Shown here one piece after another: positions 1-10,682 of a DNA stretch of 64,000 bases. Source of the stretch: Channallabes apus (taxonomy: Eukaryota; Chordata; Actinopteri; Siluriformes; Clariidae); the NCBI GenBank assembly GCA_030522415.1, contig CM060127.1:8481207-8545206 (forward strand). The letters run 5' to 3'. A program made the position numbers and the translations under genes. How positions within the stretch are numbered: the stretch's first letter is position 1; the number at the start of each line of letters is the position of its first letter. The notes beneath the pieces are model-generated. The model had not been told where the DNA came from. It did not search any database and saw only the letters and a list, made by a program, of their open reading frames with translations.

Positions 1-1490
1 AGCCATGAATAAACAAATAAAAAAAAGGGTAAATGATGGAAGAAATGGAGATGGATATAAAAATTATAACTCTTTAGAAAGTTAAGTTGCTGTGCTTTAG
101 GACTTTAGTGTTTACAAGAAGTGTGGCTGGCTTAACTGAGTTATGGAAATGGAGAACAACAGCCCCTGGACAGAGGATGAAGTGAAATGAAGTCTGATAG
201 GAGGATGCATCAATACAGGCAACGATAGAAGAAATGTACAGAAACAGGATGATATACGAGGAAATGTCATGCTGCATGCTAACCCGCGGTGTCATTACCC
301 TAGCAACCAGTGCAGATAAGTCGACAATGTGTCAGATTTGGACTGCCAGTTTGAATGGAACCAAATATTATCTGATAAGTTTCAAATAGCAGCGTGGACA
401 GTCAGTCCTAAAGATCAGATTTGTCAAGCAAATCGGATTTGCCTGCAGTCCAAACAAGGACATATGGAAGTCTACCAAATCAGAATTTAAATGATCAGAT
501 CCCATATGGATCTCCCATATCTTCACACTGGCTGGAAGAAAAATCTGATCTGAGTCTAATAACGAGCACAAAATCAGATTGGGCCTGTAGTGTGAACGTG
601 GCCCGATTGTTACATGCGTAACACTAGAATAGACCAGTTTGTAATTAGTTCATTTACAGAGCATCAGTGCTGTGAAAGCAAATAGTCATTGTCACCATGG
701 CAATGATTCAGTTTTCAGACTGACACAGACTGACCAGACAAAGTGATTGAAGGCTCTTATTTGTTAGCCTTCTACTCAGCCAACTACATCTTTACATGCC
801 ATGTCAGAGGGTGGCGTAACACACTTGCAGTAAAGCATTATCCAACCTCTCAGACAACGACTGTGCCGTGCGTCGCTGTGATTGACAGGGGTCAGAGACT
901 AGGTTGCCCTTACCTCTTTGAAAGCAAAGCCAATTTTGTTCTATTTTGGACTATCCAGCATTGAATAGGTGAAGCATCACTGGCATGAAAACTCGTGATC
1001 CTGGTATAATGTCAAGAAAAACAGTATATTCATTTATGTGTTAAGGGATGTAACCATATAATATTACAGTGAAATTCAGTGTATGGTCCTAAAGGAGTTT
1101 CAGAATTTTTACATTAAAATTTAAATTTAATTCAAATAAATTATAAAATTGAAAAAAGGGTACAGAGGTATAAATCGAAGACCATTTTAATCATAACATA
1201 AATACTAGTTATGTACTGTATGTGCAAGAGGTAAAAGCAGAATATAGGTGAGGAGTGTGGGTGTGTGATATCAAGATTTCAAAGATACAGTAAATGACAT
1301 TCCTTATGTCATTATGATACACATAACCTTGTCATATACTGTATTTCAGTAAAATGTATCGACCAAATTCATTAACCAGTTTTTCAGAGCTTGTACCACA
1401 CATTAACCAGGATAACATGCTGCCCAGCCCATGCTGCCGTGAATACAACTGTAATTTAAAGTGGTGATTGCATATGTATATGGAATTGTG
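1..1490. other. Unique AT-rich non-coding DNA
   Basis: I see no gene here. Open frames are short and show no recognisable domain. The part at about 400-600 repeats the words ATCAGAT and AATCGGATT on both strands, which could be the worn end of an unidentified DNA transposon, but no terminal repeat or target duplication could be defined. Confidence 0.5.
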
Positions 1491-1494
1491 TTGC

Positions 1495-1565
<71 letters not shown>
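1495..1565. repeat. (GATA)n microsatellite
   Basis: About 17 uninterrupted GATA/AGAT units. The length and purity suggest a polymorphic locus. The apparent Leu-Ser-Ile-Tyr frame on the minus strand is only this repeat translated. Confidence 0.97.
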
Positions 1566-1567
<2 letters not shown>

Positions 1568-1569
1568 CA

Positions 1570-2460
1570 TCATTTCGATAAGCTTACGCAACACTTATTT
1601 CTGTCCAGAGTCGCATTAATTTCCCTCTAAGATCTTTTATTCATGATGTTGCTGGATCACTGCATAAAATCTTCTCCAGTGCTTCCCACAGATTCTCAAC
1701 AGGGTTAAGGTCTGGACTCGGTGGTGGCCAGTCAATGTGTGAAAATGGTGTCTCATGCTCCCTGAACCACTCTTTCACAATTTGAGCTTGATGAATCCTG
1801 GCATCATCATCTTGGAATATCGCTGTGCCACAATCCATTGAAGGAAAAACCTGGCTATTCAGTACATGCAGGTTGTCAGCTGACCTCATTTTTGGCCGCA
1901 TAACATTGCTGAGCCTACAGAAGACCTGACCAACTAAAGTAAACCCAAATCATAACACTGCCTCCAGAGGCATGATGGGACCATCACCTCATCCGCTTCT
2001 CTTCGTATCCTGACGCACCCATCCCTCTGAAGCAGGGTTGATCTGGACACATCAGACCACATGACCTTTTTCCAATTCTCCACTGTCCATTCTTTATGCT
2101 TCCTACTGTAGCAAGTCTTTCTGATTAGCCTCACTGATAAGTAGCTTTCTTTAGGCTACACGGCTGTTTAATCCCAAGTTCTTTTCACAGTGTGGTAATG
2201 GAAATGCTCTTACTGTCAATATTTAACATACTGTAGCTGTGAGTTTTATTGTTATACATTTATGATTTGATTTAACTAAGCGTTTAATTGATCTCTGATC
2301 ACACTAATTCAGGATGGTTTTGTTGATCATATTTCTTCCTCGTAGATGTTCGTTTACCACTATCCTCCCAGGTTTTTTAGTTCTTAACCCAATTTTGGCA
2401 GTTTCAGCAATCTCCTTAGGTGTTAACTTTTCTTTAAAAATATTTTGACCCTTCTGAAAC
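1570..2460 (-). mobile_element. Degenerate Tc1-like transposon
   Basis: Broken Tc1/mariner transposase read on the minus strand. The order of fragments is a possible helix-turn-helix piece (2304-2492, weak), the first catalytic block (1934-2134, with WTVENWKKVMWSD followed by a valine where the family has glutamate), then the second and third catalytic blocks (1641-1901, with [10 protein letters not shown] and [11 protein letters not shown]). The acidic triad positions D, D and E/D type are partly readable, but the frames are disconnected, so the copy is dead. The inner words match the plus-strand relic at 52804-53440, so both probably belong to one Tc1 family. The outer inverted repeats are too worn to place exactly. 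Confidence 0.85.
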
Positions 2461-2835
2461 AGAGTGGTGTAATTGTTAGCCACTGTGGTCACCTTGCACC
2501 TTCATGGTCCGGGTTTGATTCTCGGTCAGGTTTGATTCTTGCCTACTGCATGGAGTTTGCATGTTCTCCCAGCGCTTGGTGGGTTTCCTCCAGGTACTCC
2601 GGTTTCCTCACACAGTCCAAAGACATGCAGATTAGGATAATTAGCATTGCTAAATTACGCATGGTGTATGTGAACGAGCATGTGTACTGTATGTGTGTGT
2701 GCCCAGTGATGTATTGGCACCCTGTCCAGGTTGTACCCTGCCTCGTGCCCTACGTCTCCTGGGATAGGCTCCAGGCCCCCCCATGACCCTGTATACAGGG
2801 TAAAGCTGTATAGACGATGAGCGAGTGAGTGAAAC
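2445..2835 (+). mobile_element. V-SINE (DANA/Mermaid-like), sense copy
   Basis: A tRNA-derived head (TTAGCCACTGTGG ... GGTTTGATTCTCGG as worn A and B boxes for RNA polymerase III) is followed by the conserved V-SINE body (GGAGTTTGCATGTTCTCCC, GGTGGGTTTCCTCC, CAGTCCAAAGACATGCAG). The 3' part reads GATAGGCTCCAGGCCCCCC and then a tail of GAGTGA-like repeats. It is non-autonomous and would need LINE enzymes in trans. Divergence from the cleaner copies at 18171 and 60682 marks it as old. Confidence 0.85.
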
Positions 2836-4360
2836 AGAGTGACATCTTGGCCATGACCACAGGATATGTCTTCTGACATGGCTATTTAAGAAATGAGAAG
2901 CTACTCATTTAGAGTTCAATAACATGGCAGTAATTATCCAATGAAAGGCTCTTAACTCTTTGCTTAGCTTAATCCAGATGGTGACTTTTTTCACTGAGCA
3001 GTGCTACAGTATCAACTAATTTTCACTTATTCCTCACACCTGAAGATGAATGGAAATTGCATATTCATCATTTATATGGAATTGCATTGCAAGTCATTGA
3101 GATTGAGCATGGGAGATGATTACCCATAATCCCACAGCGCAAGAAAGAGAAGAACCATTGGCTCAGTTGTGATCACGTGACACTCGGCAGACAAACTGCA
3201 TGCATACTACAGTACTCATATATCAAGACCTCGCTCGCTTAACAAGTTAAAATTATTTATTTAAACATTTTGCAAGGTCTCACTGTATATAAAAAAAACT
3301 ATGTTCAGCTCCTGTCCCTCTCTCTTCACATTAGTATGAACTAGAAAACGTAGAAGAAGAGACATTTTTGCAGGTTTGATTCGAACCACAACTTAATTTA
3401 ATTTCCACCTGTAAGGATTAAATCCCCTACTTTGAGCCACATGCTGCTTTGAGATTAGGAGATGAACATTTTTCCACTTCTTGAGCAAGTGACTATAACT
3501 GAGAAAAAAAAAAGCCCTCTCGGTCTTCTTTTGGTCTTTTGGCTCTGATTTTATTCAGTGACCGTCAAGCAAATAGTTAAGCTGGTTTAGTGACTACTGT
3601 AACCGTCCTTAAAAAATTGATTTGGTCTCAGTTGCAGGGATTTGGAGAAGGCTTGCCAATGGATATGACTCACACTCAGTCATTCACAGTTCGCTGAGAA
3701 AGCATATAAAAACAGCCAAACACACACACACACACACACACGCACACAAACATAAACGTCATGAAACAACAGTCATGCTGCTTTGAATCGAACATCAGCC
3801 AGAATGGACAGATAGGGCCTAATATGCTTGCAGAACAGCATGTAAATATAGTAAAAATAAATTAGATAAATAAATAAATAAAAAGGAATAAAATAAATAA
3901 AACCTGCCATCTCACTGGCTAACTGATTTTTTTTATTATTTCTAATCCTCTTTCATAAGGATTAACCCATGCATAAAAAGCCTGTCACTATTTCTGTAAG
4001 CTGATTCTTCATTGAAGAGAAATCTTACAAGGACATTACGGGTTACAGGTAAACCTTGTTATCTCTAGTTTACTCACAACTAAACTATATAACATCCTCT
4101 TTGATTTGGTGCTACATAAATCCCAATTAAAGATTGTCAGAGCAGGATGGCACGGCATGAGACCTCACTTTCAAAAAAAAAAATCACTGATGAATCATCC
4201 ATCTCCTCAACCATGACAGGAGGATCTTCTGACGCTCCTCAGCTTCGTTAAGCTCGTTCCTCCGTCCCTGAGGGAGTCCCGTATCAGATTCAGTATACTG
4301 ACGCAGGCTCCTGATTCACAACAACTCGAAAGTTTAATTAATATACAGTAATTGATGTAC
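2836..4360. other. Unique non-coding DNA
   Basis: No gene seen. It holds a short CA repeat, several A-rich runs and a stretch near 3130-3350 (ATTGGCTCAGTTGTGATCACGTGAC) that looks repeat-like but that I cannot classify from one copy. Confidence 0.5.
3719..3741. repeat. (CA)n microsatellite
   Basis: Short CA dinucleotide run of about 11 units, followed by an interrupted CACACAAACATAAAC section. Confidence 0.9.
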
Positions 4361-5142
4361 ACTGATCATCCATAACATTATAACCACCTACCCAATATAG
4401 AGTAGGTCATCCTTTTGCCACTATAACAGTGGCACAACCAGCATTAACCTTTTCATCAACTTGATCTACAATACTAGGGCTTTTATTGGATCAGGCTACA
4501 CAGGCCAGCCTTCACTTATCGCCCAAGTGCATCAATGAGCCTTGGTGACCCATGACCCTGTCACTAGTTCACCGATATTCCTTCCTTGGATCACTTTTGG
4601 TATCCTGACCACTGCAGACCAGGAACATCCTACAAGAACTGCAGTGTTGGAGTTGCTCTGACCCAGTTGTCTAGCCATCACAGTTTGGACCATGTCAAAG
4701 TCGCTCAAATTCTTTTGCTTGCCCATTTTTTCTCCTTCCAGCACATCAACTTCAGGAAAAAATGTTCACTTGCTGTCTAATATATCCCACACACTTCCAG
4801 CCCCCATTGTAGCAAGATATTTTAAATGTAGCTACTGTGAGAAATTGTAATGGCTAGACGACTGGGTTGGAGCACCTCCAAAACTGCAGCTCTTGTGGGA
4901 TGTTCCCAAGCTGCAGTGGTCAGAACATAATAAAATGATTCAATGTAGGAAAACATGGTGAACTGGACACAGGGTCATGGGTGGCCAAGGCTCACTGATG
5001 CACAAGGCTGGACCGTGTAGTCTGATCCAATAGAAAGCTGCCAGAACACACAGTGCATGACTGTTATGGTGGCACAATGGGGGGACCTCAATATTAGGTA
5101 AGTGGTCATAATGTTCTATCTGATCATTGTGTGTCCATGCAG
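4361..5142. mobile_element. Inverted-duplicated Tc1-derived element
   Basis: Both ends carry the same terminal sequence in opposite orientation: TGATCATCCATAACATTATAACC at the left (only part quoted) and its complement near 5105-5140. Inside, each arm encodes the same Tc1 transposase N-terminus on outward-reversed strands: [17 protein letters not shown] on the minus strand (about 4610-4680) and MARRLGWSTSKTAALVG on the plus strand (about 4852-4920). Arms are roughly 320-390 bp each, with a spacer around 4700-4840 that includes the start [10 protein letters not shown]. It is therefore a large fold-back structure built from two 5' halves of one Tc1 family, not a simple deletion derivative. Confidence 0.75.
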
Positions 5143-5415
5143 AGGTTGAATGGTTGCAATGTAGAAAATTATAATTTTTGTACCTGTTTTTGTATTGTTG
5201 GCGCGAACGTTTCGCATTTGTATCAGCGTTTAAACTACATAGCTTTTTCATTTATACAATTAGAATACTAATAGCAACTATTTTTTACATCTTCATACTA
5301 TTCGGCTTCGCCGTTTTTCAGCGATTTTTGGAGAACGCGTGAGTTTCCTCGTCTAAGAACAACAAACGGAATTCAGCTCCAAACAACTAAAACTCAGATA
5401 CAGAGGTACATTATC

Positions 5416-5881
5416 ATGTCTACCATTCAGCTCATTCAGTGTGTAGAGTGCAGGATGTTTAGACATTCTTCCTCCGTCATTAGCGATAATTTTATTTGTG
5501 ATAGGTCTGTCTTAGTGAGCACTCTGACGGAGAAGCAGCGTTATTCCCGTAGCGGACAGTCTGGGTGCCACAGGCGGAGATAATCAGCCCCCGACTCCAG
5601 CATTAGAGCCCTCACAGCGGGGCGAGTGGGTGACGACTCAGCGGCATACTCGTTCAACCAAAGCTAACGCTAAGGCTAGCTCACCGGAGCACACCTCCTC
5701 TGCGCTTCACGTGTCCAACAGGTTTGCTCTCCTCAGTGCTGCACCCACTGAGAAACCTGAAAGAACTCTGGTTATAGGAGACTCTATACTGAGGCACGTG
5801 ACATTAGCTAGACCTTTAGGGGCGCCAGCGGCAGTGGTTAGGTGTATCCTGGGAGCCAGAGCACCTGACATAGCAGGTAAT
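5416..5881 (+). pseudogene. LINE ORF1, N-terminal part (zinc-finger-like and SGNH esterase start)
   Basis: Translation from ATG 5416 gives MSTIQLIQCVECRMFRH, a CxxC motif like the PHD/treble-clef finger of CR1-type ORF1 proteins. A frameshift near 5580 moves the reading to the frame of 5630-5881. That frame contains TLVIGDSILRH, the GDS block I of SGNH hydrolases with its nucleophile serine. In this LINE group the esterase ORF1 is thought to help RNA particle formation or membrane contact; that role is family knowledge, not visible here. The reading frame runs directly into the chromovirus target site (Ala-Gly-Asn at 5873-5881). Confidence 0.8.
5877..5881. repeat. Left target-site duplication GTAAT
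   Basis: GTAAT immediately precedes the left LTR. The same five bases follow the right LTR at 10678-10682. Removing the insert plus one copy restores a continuous ORF1 reading frame. Confidence 0.97.
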
Positions 5882-6259
5882 TGTCAAAGATGAACTAACC
5901 TGAGGTGACCAGAAGACGAAGCTTTAGCGGTTAGCCCAATGTAGCGTGGATGGTAAACCCAAACGCGGAAAGAAGCGAGTAGGCAGGATAACCACGCGAT
6001 TTAGTCTAAGGACTCTCACAGAAGCGGAGCAAGGGAAAAACACAAATTTAACCCGCGTCCTATAAATACACACACAATAGCAAAAGGCAGATGAACCAAA
6101 TGGTGAGTACTCACGGTTTGCTGAAACGACAACCGAAACCGACATGGGCCGAACTCAATGACTGAGCGGTAAGCCATCGTTTGTTTACCTCTTTTATACT
6201 TCCTGGTTTGGCGCCCGTCTTACTTCCTAGTGCCGGGCGCAGATTGAGTGTGCATGACA
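5882..6259 (-). repeat. Chromovirus 1 3' LTR
   Basis: 378 bp, bounded by TGTCAAAG and CATGACA on the plus strand. On the minus strand it reads U3 to R to U5 from 6259 down. It keeps an intact TATAAAAG box (6191-6198). Relative to the other LTR it lacks six bases (GGGTCC) near 6229. Confidence 0.96.
6191..6198 (-). promoter_or_regulatory. TATA box of chromovirus 1 LTR (3' copy)
   Basis: TATAAAAG on the minus strand, about 29 nt upstream of the CCGCTCAG sequence that I infer as the RNA start. In the 5' LTR, which would drive full-length RNA, the same box reads TATCAAAG. Confidence 0.7.
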
Positions 6260-6289
6260 GTACCCCCCGGCCCAGGACTGGCTCCTGAC

Positions 6290-9200
6290 GGTCCTGGGGT
6301 GGAGGATACCCGGTGACGGTAGTCCCGAATTAGCTCGGGGTCGAGAATGAACCGGGCCGGGATCCAAGATCGCTCCTCGGGGCCATAGCCTTCTCAGTCC
6401 ACCAGGTATTGAGTACCTTTGCCCCGAGGGCGCGAGTCGAGGATTCGGCGCACGGTGTATGTGGGACCGCCTTCGATGATCCGGGGAGGAGGAGCTGGGG
6501 GGGTGGGTGGAATCATGGGTGAGGTGATGAAGGGCTTGAACTGGGATAGGTGAAATACTGGGTGGATCTGGAGCACCGCAGGCAGCTGGAGCCGGTAGGT
6601 GACAGGATTAATTCTGTGGGTGATGTGGTATGGTCCGATGAACCTGGGTGAAAGCTTCTTTGACTCGGTGACTTTGGCTCGGAGGTGGAGGTTTTTCGTG
6701 GAAAGCCATACCTTGTCACCTACGTGGTACAGTCGTCCCGGGGGATGTCGGTGGCGATGTTGGTGAGTATAGCGGGCATTGGCACGTTGGATGGCGCGGT
6801 TGGTCGTGATCCAGAGCCGCCGACATCTGCGGACCAACTGTTGGGCCGACGGTACATCAACCTCCGGTTCTGGGTGGTTGAACACGGAAGGTTGGAAACC
6901 GTGATATACCTCAAATGGGCTTAGGTTGGTGGCAGAGGAGATGTGGAGGTTATGTGACAGCTCAGCCCAGATGAGGTAGCGTGCCCAGGAGCGCTGACGG
7001 TCTGCTACGAAACATCTCAGATAGCGCTCCAGTTGTTGGTTGGTCCGCTCCGTCTGACCATTAGTCTGTGGGTGGTATCCGGAGGACAGACTGCAGGTCG
7101 AGTCGATCAGACGGCAGAAGGCCTTCCAGAACCGGGCTGTGAACTGGGGCCCTCTGTCCAAGACGATGTCCTTGGGGAACCCATGCAGACGGACTACGTG
7201 CTCTAATATCAGCTCTGCTGTCTCCTTTGCTGACGGGAGTCCGGCGAGAGCCACCAGATGCACGGTTTTAGAGAACCGATCGACGATTGTGAGGATGGTG
7301 TCCTTTCCTTCGGAGGCCGGCAGGCCCGTGATGAAGTCGACGGCAATGTGCGTCCAGGGCCGTCGAGGAACTGGGAGTGGTTGCAGTTCTCCTGGGGCTG
7401 GTTGGTTGGTGCTTTTGGCCCTGGCGCACACTGGGCATGCCTGAACGAACTCTTGGACGTCCCTTGTCATGGATGGCCACCAGAAGTCCCGCTGAAGAAA
7501 TTGGAGGGATCGTCGAGTGCCCGGATGTCCTGAAATTGGTAATGAGTGTCCCCATTGGAGGACCTCTGGTCTCATCACCTCGGGCATGAAGAGTCGTCCA
7601 GGTGGCACACCTGCCGGTTCGGTCTTTGTACCTTGTGCCTGGCGAACTCTCGTTTCCAGGTTTAGTTGAAGGGGGCGATGATCCTGGAAGATGGAAGGAC
7701 AGACGCGGGGGAGGTCCACCTCCAGCTGTCGTGAGAGTGCGTCCGCTTTGGTGTTCTTGGACCCCGGGCGGTATGAGAGGTGAAAGTTATAATTCTCAAA
7801 AAAGAGAGCCCACTGCGCCTGTCGTGGGTTTAGCTGCTTGAAGGTCTTGATGGTGATGAGATTTTGATGGTCTGTCCAGATTATGAATGGCTCGCTGACG
7901 CCCTGGAGCCAGTGACGCCATTCCTCCAGAGCCCACTTTATGGCCAGCAGTTCGCGGTCCCCTACCCCGTATCGCTGCTGAGTGGGATCAAATTTTCTGG
8001 AGAAAAAGCTACATGGGTGTAGCTTTTGATCTGGACCTCGTTGCGAGAGGATAGCTCCAGCGCCCACATCTGAAGCATCCACCTCTACAACGAATGGTTT
8101 ACTGGCATCTGGATGGTGGAGAATCGGTGCAGTGGTGAAACGGTGACAAAGTGACCGGAAGGCGGATACGGCTGCCGGGTTGAGGTGAAAAGGGAGAGGT
8201 GAAGGACGGGTCAGAGCGGTTAGGGGGGCGGCAACTGTACTGTAGTCCCGGATAAAGCGACGATAGAAGTTCGCAAACCCGAGAAACCGTTGAAGCTGCT
8301 TGAGGGTCTTGGGTAGGGACCAATGACGCACAACCTCTAGTTTCTGCGGGTCCATGGCCACACCCTGGGGCGAGATGACAAAACCCAGGAACGTGGTGGA
8401 GCGCTCGTGAAAAGCGCACTTTAACCACTTTCCGTACAGTTGGTGGGCGAGTAATCTCTTGAGAACCGCCCTGATGTGCTGGGTGTGTTCTTCCATGGTG
8501 CGTGAATATATTAGGATATTGTCCAGGTAAGCGAATGCCCACCGACCGAGCATGTCACGAAGGACATCATTGATAAGGTGTTGAAAAGCGGCGAGGGCAT
8601 TGCACAGTCCAAACAGAATGACGAGGGTTTCGTAGTGTCCGGTGGGGGTGATGAATGCCGTCTTCCACTCATCGCCCTCTCTGATGCGCACCAAGTTGTA
8701 GGCGCTCCGGAGGTCCAACTTCGTAAAGACGGTGGCACCAAAGAGAGCGTCCAGGGCTCAGTTGGTAAGAGGCAGTGGATGTCGGTTTTTGATGGTGATG
8801 TTGTTGAGCCCCCGATAGTCGACACAAGGGCGAAGTTCACCGCCTCTTTTCTTCACAAAGAAGAACCCCGCGGCGGCAGGTGAGGAGGATGGCCTGATGG
8901 TGCCTTGGCGCAGGGCGTTGTTCACATATTCCTCCATCACCTGAGTCTCGGTGAATGTGAGCGAATAGAGGTGGCCACGGGGTGGGACCGTACCAGGTTG
9001 GACATCAATAGCGAGGTCGTAGGGACGATGTGGAGGAAGATGGGTGGCTCGCCGTTTGCAGAAGACCTCCGCCAGGTCCCGATACGGTTCGGGGATGGAG
9101 TTGGTGTCGACGTCGGGGGCCTCGGACTCCCTAGAGCACGTCCCAGCCGCTGCCCGTAGGCATAGTTTGTTGCAGGTCGCGCCCCACTGGAGGATCCGAT

Positions 9201-9678
9201 TCTGGGTCCAAGAAATTAGAGGGTCATGTTGGAGCAGCCAGGGATGTCCAAGGATGATGGGAGGTGACGAGATGGAGGTGACGAAGAATTTTAATTGTTC
9301 GTGGAGTTAGTCGATGGAGATGGTGATGAATTCGGTTCGGGTACTGATTGGGCTGGTGGATAGGGGACGACTGTCGACAGATGTGATACGAACGGGCTGG
9401 GATAACGCCTCGAGTTTTACCCCCAGTTTTTTGGCGTATGAGGAGTCAATGAAGTTACCTGCTGCCCTGGAGTTGATGAACGCAGCACTTCGGACTCGTT
9501 TGTGGCCAACCTGGAGGTGTACCTGAACCGTGAGACGGGAGGAGTTGGTGGTGATGGCGGAGAGACGAAGGTGATCCGGCGAGTGTCTCTCCCTTCTCAC
9601 CGGGCCTGTGCGTTTCCCGGCCTGAGGGGACAGGCCAGGCCCTCGTAGTAGGACGTCCGGAGCGCTGCATCGCCCCAC
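6290..9678 (-). pseudogene. Chromovirus 1 pol (protease, RT, RNase H, integrase, broken chromodomain)
   Basis: One minus-strand frame with three in-frame stops: TAA 9307-9309, TGA 8758-8760, TGA 6394-6396. The protease has AFINSRAAGNFID where an active enzyme has Asp-Ser/Thr-Gly, so its catalytic aspartate is Asn. In the 774-residue section from 8718, the RT motif is YLDN (residues 64-67; the last codon at 8518-8520 is AAT). The RNase H acidic residues D214, E256, D283 and D326 are present. The integrase keeps its HHCC finger (H391, H398, C428, C431) and catalytic D461, D521 and E557. The third stop replaces the tryptophan of the chromodomain core; the rest of that domain is readable down to about 6310. 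In living relatives, integrase inserts the cDNA and the chromodomain guides target choice. Confidence 0.93.
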
Positions 9679-10291
9679 GTGGTCTGTACGGCGAGGGTGC
9701 GAAACTCAGCTGTGTAGCGGCTCACGGGCGATCCTCCCTGCCTCAGGTGGTAGAGTCTAGTGTCGGTCTCCACCTCGCCCGCTGGGTGCTCGAAGGTGAG
9801 TCTGAGTTGGTGGGTGAACTCATTGTATGAGTGGGCGGTGTCCGTGTCTGCTTGGAGAACGGCCCAGTTCAGCTGCCTGCCCTTTGAGCAATGAGATGAG
9901 AAGAGCAATGCGGAGGCGATCGGTGGAGTACTTGGTGGCATTGAACTCAAACACCAGATCGAGTGCTGTCAGAAATACACTGCACTTCCCATCCGTGCCG
10001 TTCCACTTCTCTGGTAACGATAAAAAGACATCAGTGGAGGGGGGGGGGGGGTTGCGGCATGGCAACCGCCACGACGGGAGGCCCGCTAGCCACGCTAGCG
10101 ACAGCCGCCCGGAGATCCGCGTTCTCCCGCCTGAGCTCGGCGACCTCACGGCGCAAGGCCGCAACTTCTTGGAGGCCCAGGCGCAGAGTAGCGATCGCCC
10201 CGGTTAGCTTGTCGATTAGCACGGCATGCTGATCTACCACGTCGCAGAGGTGCGCATGATCCGCTGGGTTTACCGCGGAGCGCTCAGTCAT
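9600..10291 (-). pseudogene. Chromovirus 1 gag relic
   Basis: Starts at ATG 10291-10289, only 2 nt inside the 5' LTR. The first about 85 residues include a predicted coiled coil (VAALRREVAELRRENADLRA). The frame then breaks at a 13-base G/C run (10039-10051), continues with STDVFLSLPEKWNG and the capsid-like stretch, breaks again near 9885, and ends after YNEFTHQLRLTFEHPAG and TDTRLYHLRQG. The CCHC knuckle expected before the protease is absent, pointing to a deletion near 9640. Confidence 0.82.
10039..10051. repeat. G13 homopolymer in gag
   Basis: A 13-base G run on the plus strand (C run in the gag sense) coincides with a gag frame change. Run-length error, either biological or in the assembly, could create or hide this frameshift. 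Confidence 0.9.
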
Positions 10292-10292
10292 T
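10281..10292 (-). promoter_or_regulatory. Putative self-primer binding site of chromovirus 1
   Basis: The bases just inside the 5' LTR read AATGACTGAGCG in the element's sense. They are perfectly complementary over 12 nt to CGCTCAGTCATT inside the LTR (10580-10569 on the minus strand, repeated at 6168-6157), about 30 nt downstream of the TATA box. This is the layout of Tf1/sushi elements, which prime minus-strand DNA with the 5' end of their own RNA instead of a tRNA. No TGG-type tRNA primer site is present at the LTR boundary. The gag start codon overlaps the site. Confidence 0.72.
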
Positions 10293-10293
10293 C

Positions 10294-10677
10294 TGTCAAA
10301 GATGAACTAACCTGAGGTGACCAGAGGACGTAGCTTTAGCGGTTAGCCCAATGTAGCGTGGATGGTAAACCCAAACGCGGAAAGAAGCGAGTAGGCAGGA
10401 TAACCACGCGATTTAGTCTAAGGACTCTCACAGAAGCGGAGCAAGGGAAAAACACAAATTTAACCCGCGTCCTATAAATACACACACAATAGCAAAAGGC
10501 AGATGAACCAAATGGTGAGTACTCACGGTTTGCTGAAACGACAACCGAAACCGACATGGGCCGAACTCAATGACTGAGCGGTAAGCCATCGTTTGTTTAC
10601 CTCTTTGATACTTCCTGGTTTGGCACCCGTCTTACTTCCGGGTCCTAGTGCCGGGCGCAGATTGAGTGTGCATGACA
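10294..10677 (-). repeat. Chromovirus 1 5' LTR
   Basis: 384 bp, same bounds as the 3' LTR. It differs from it by four substitutions and an extra GGGTCC. One substitution changes the TATA box to TATCAAAG (10603-10610). Confidence 0.96.
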
Positions 10678-10682
10678 GTAAT
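10678..10682. repeat. Right target-site duplication GTAAT
   Basis: Matches 5877-5881. LINE ORF1 resumes in the correct frame directly after it. Confidence 0.97.

Larger units (their letters stand above)
5882..10677 (-). mobile_element. Ty3/Gypsy chromovirus 1 (Tf1/sushi type)
   Basis: Complete 4.8-kb LTR retrotransposon in minus orientation, with LTRs of 378 and 384 bp, a 5-bp target duplication, a gag relic, and one pol frame in the order protease, reverse transcriptase, RNase H, integrase, chromodomain. No envelope gene lies between integrase and the 3' LTR. The copy is inactive: gag is frameshifted and lacks its zinc knuckle, pol has three in-frame stops, and the polymerase YLDD motif is YLDN. 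The LTRs differ by four substitutions and one 6-bp indel, so the insertion is recent. Its GC content is clearly higher than the surrounding DNA. Confidence 0.96.

Noticed and set aside
1495..1565. CRISPR-like array
   Set aside because: Simple tetranucleotide repeat without spacers; no CRISPR array anywhere in the window.
6685..10232. Plus-strand open frames across chromovirus 1
   Set aside because: They are the antisense of gag and pol; the domains are on the minus strand.
5882..10677. Endogenous retrovirus with envelope
   Set aside because: No envelope frame between integrase and the 3' LTR; the chromodomain and self-priming layout indicate a Tf1/sushi chromovirus.
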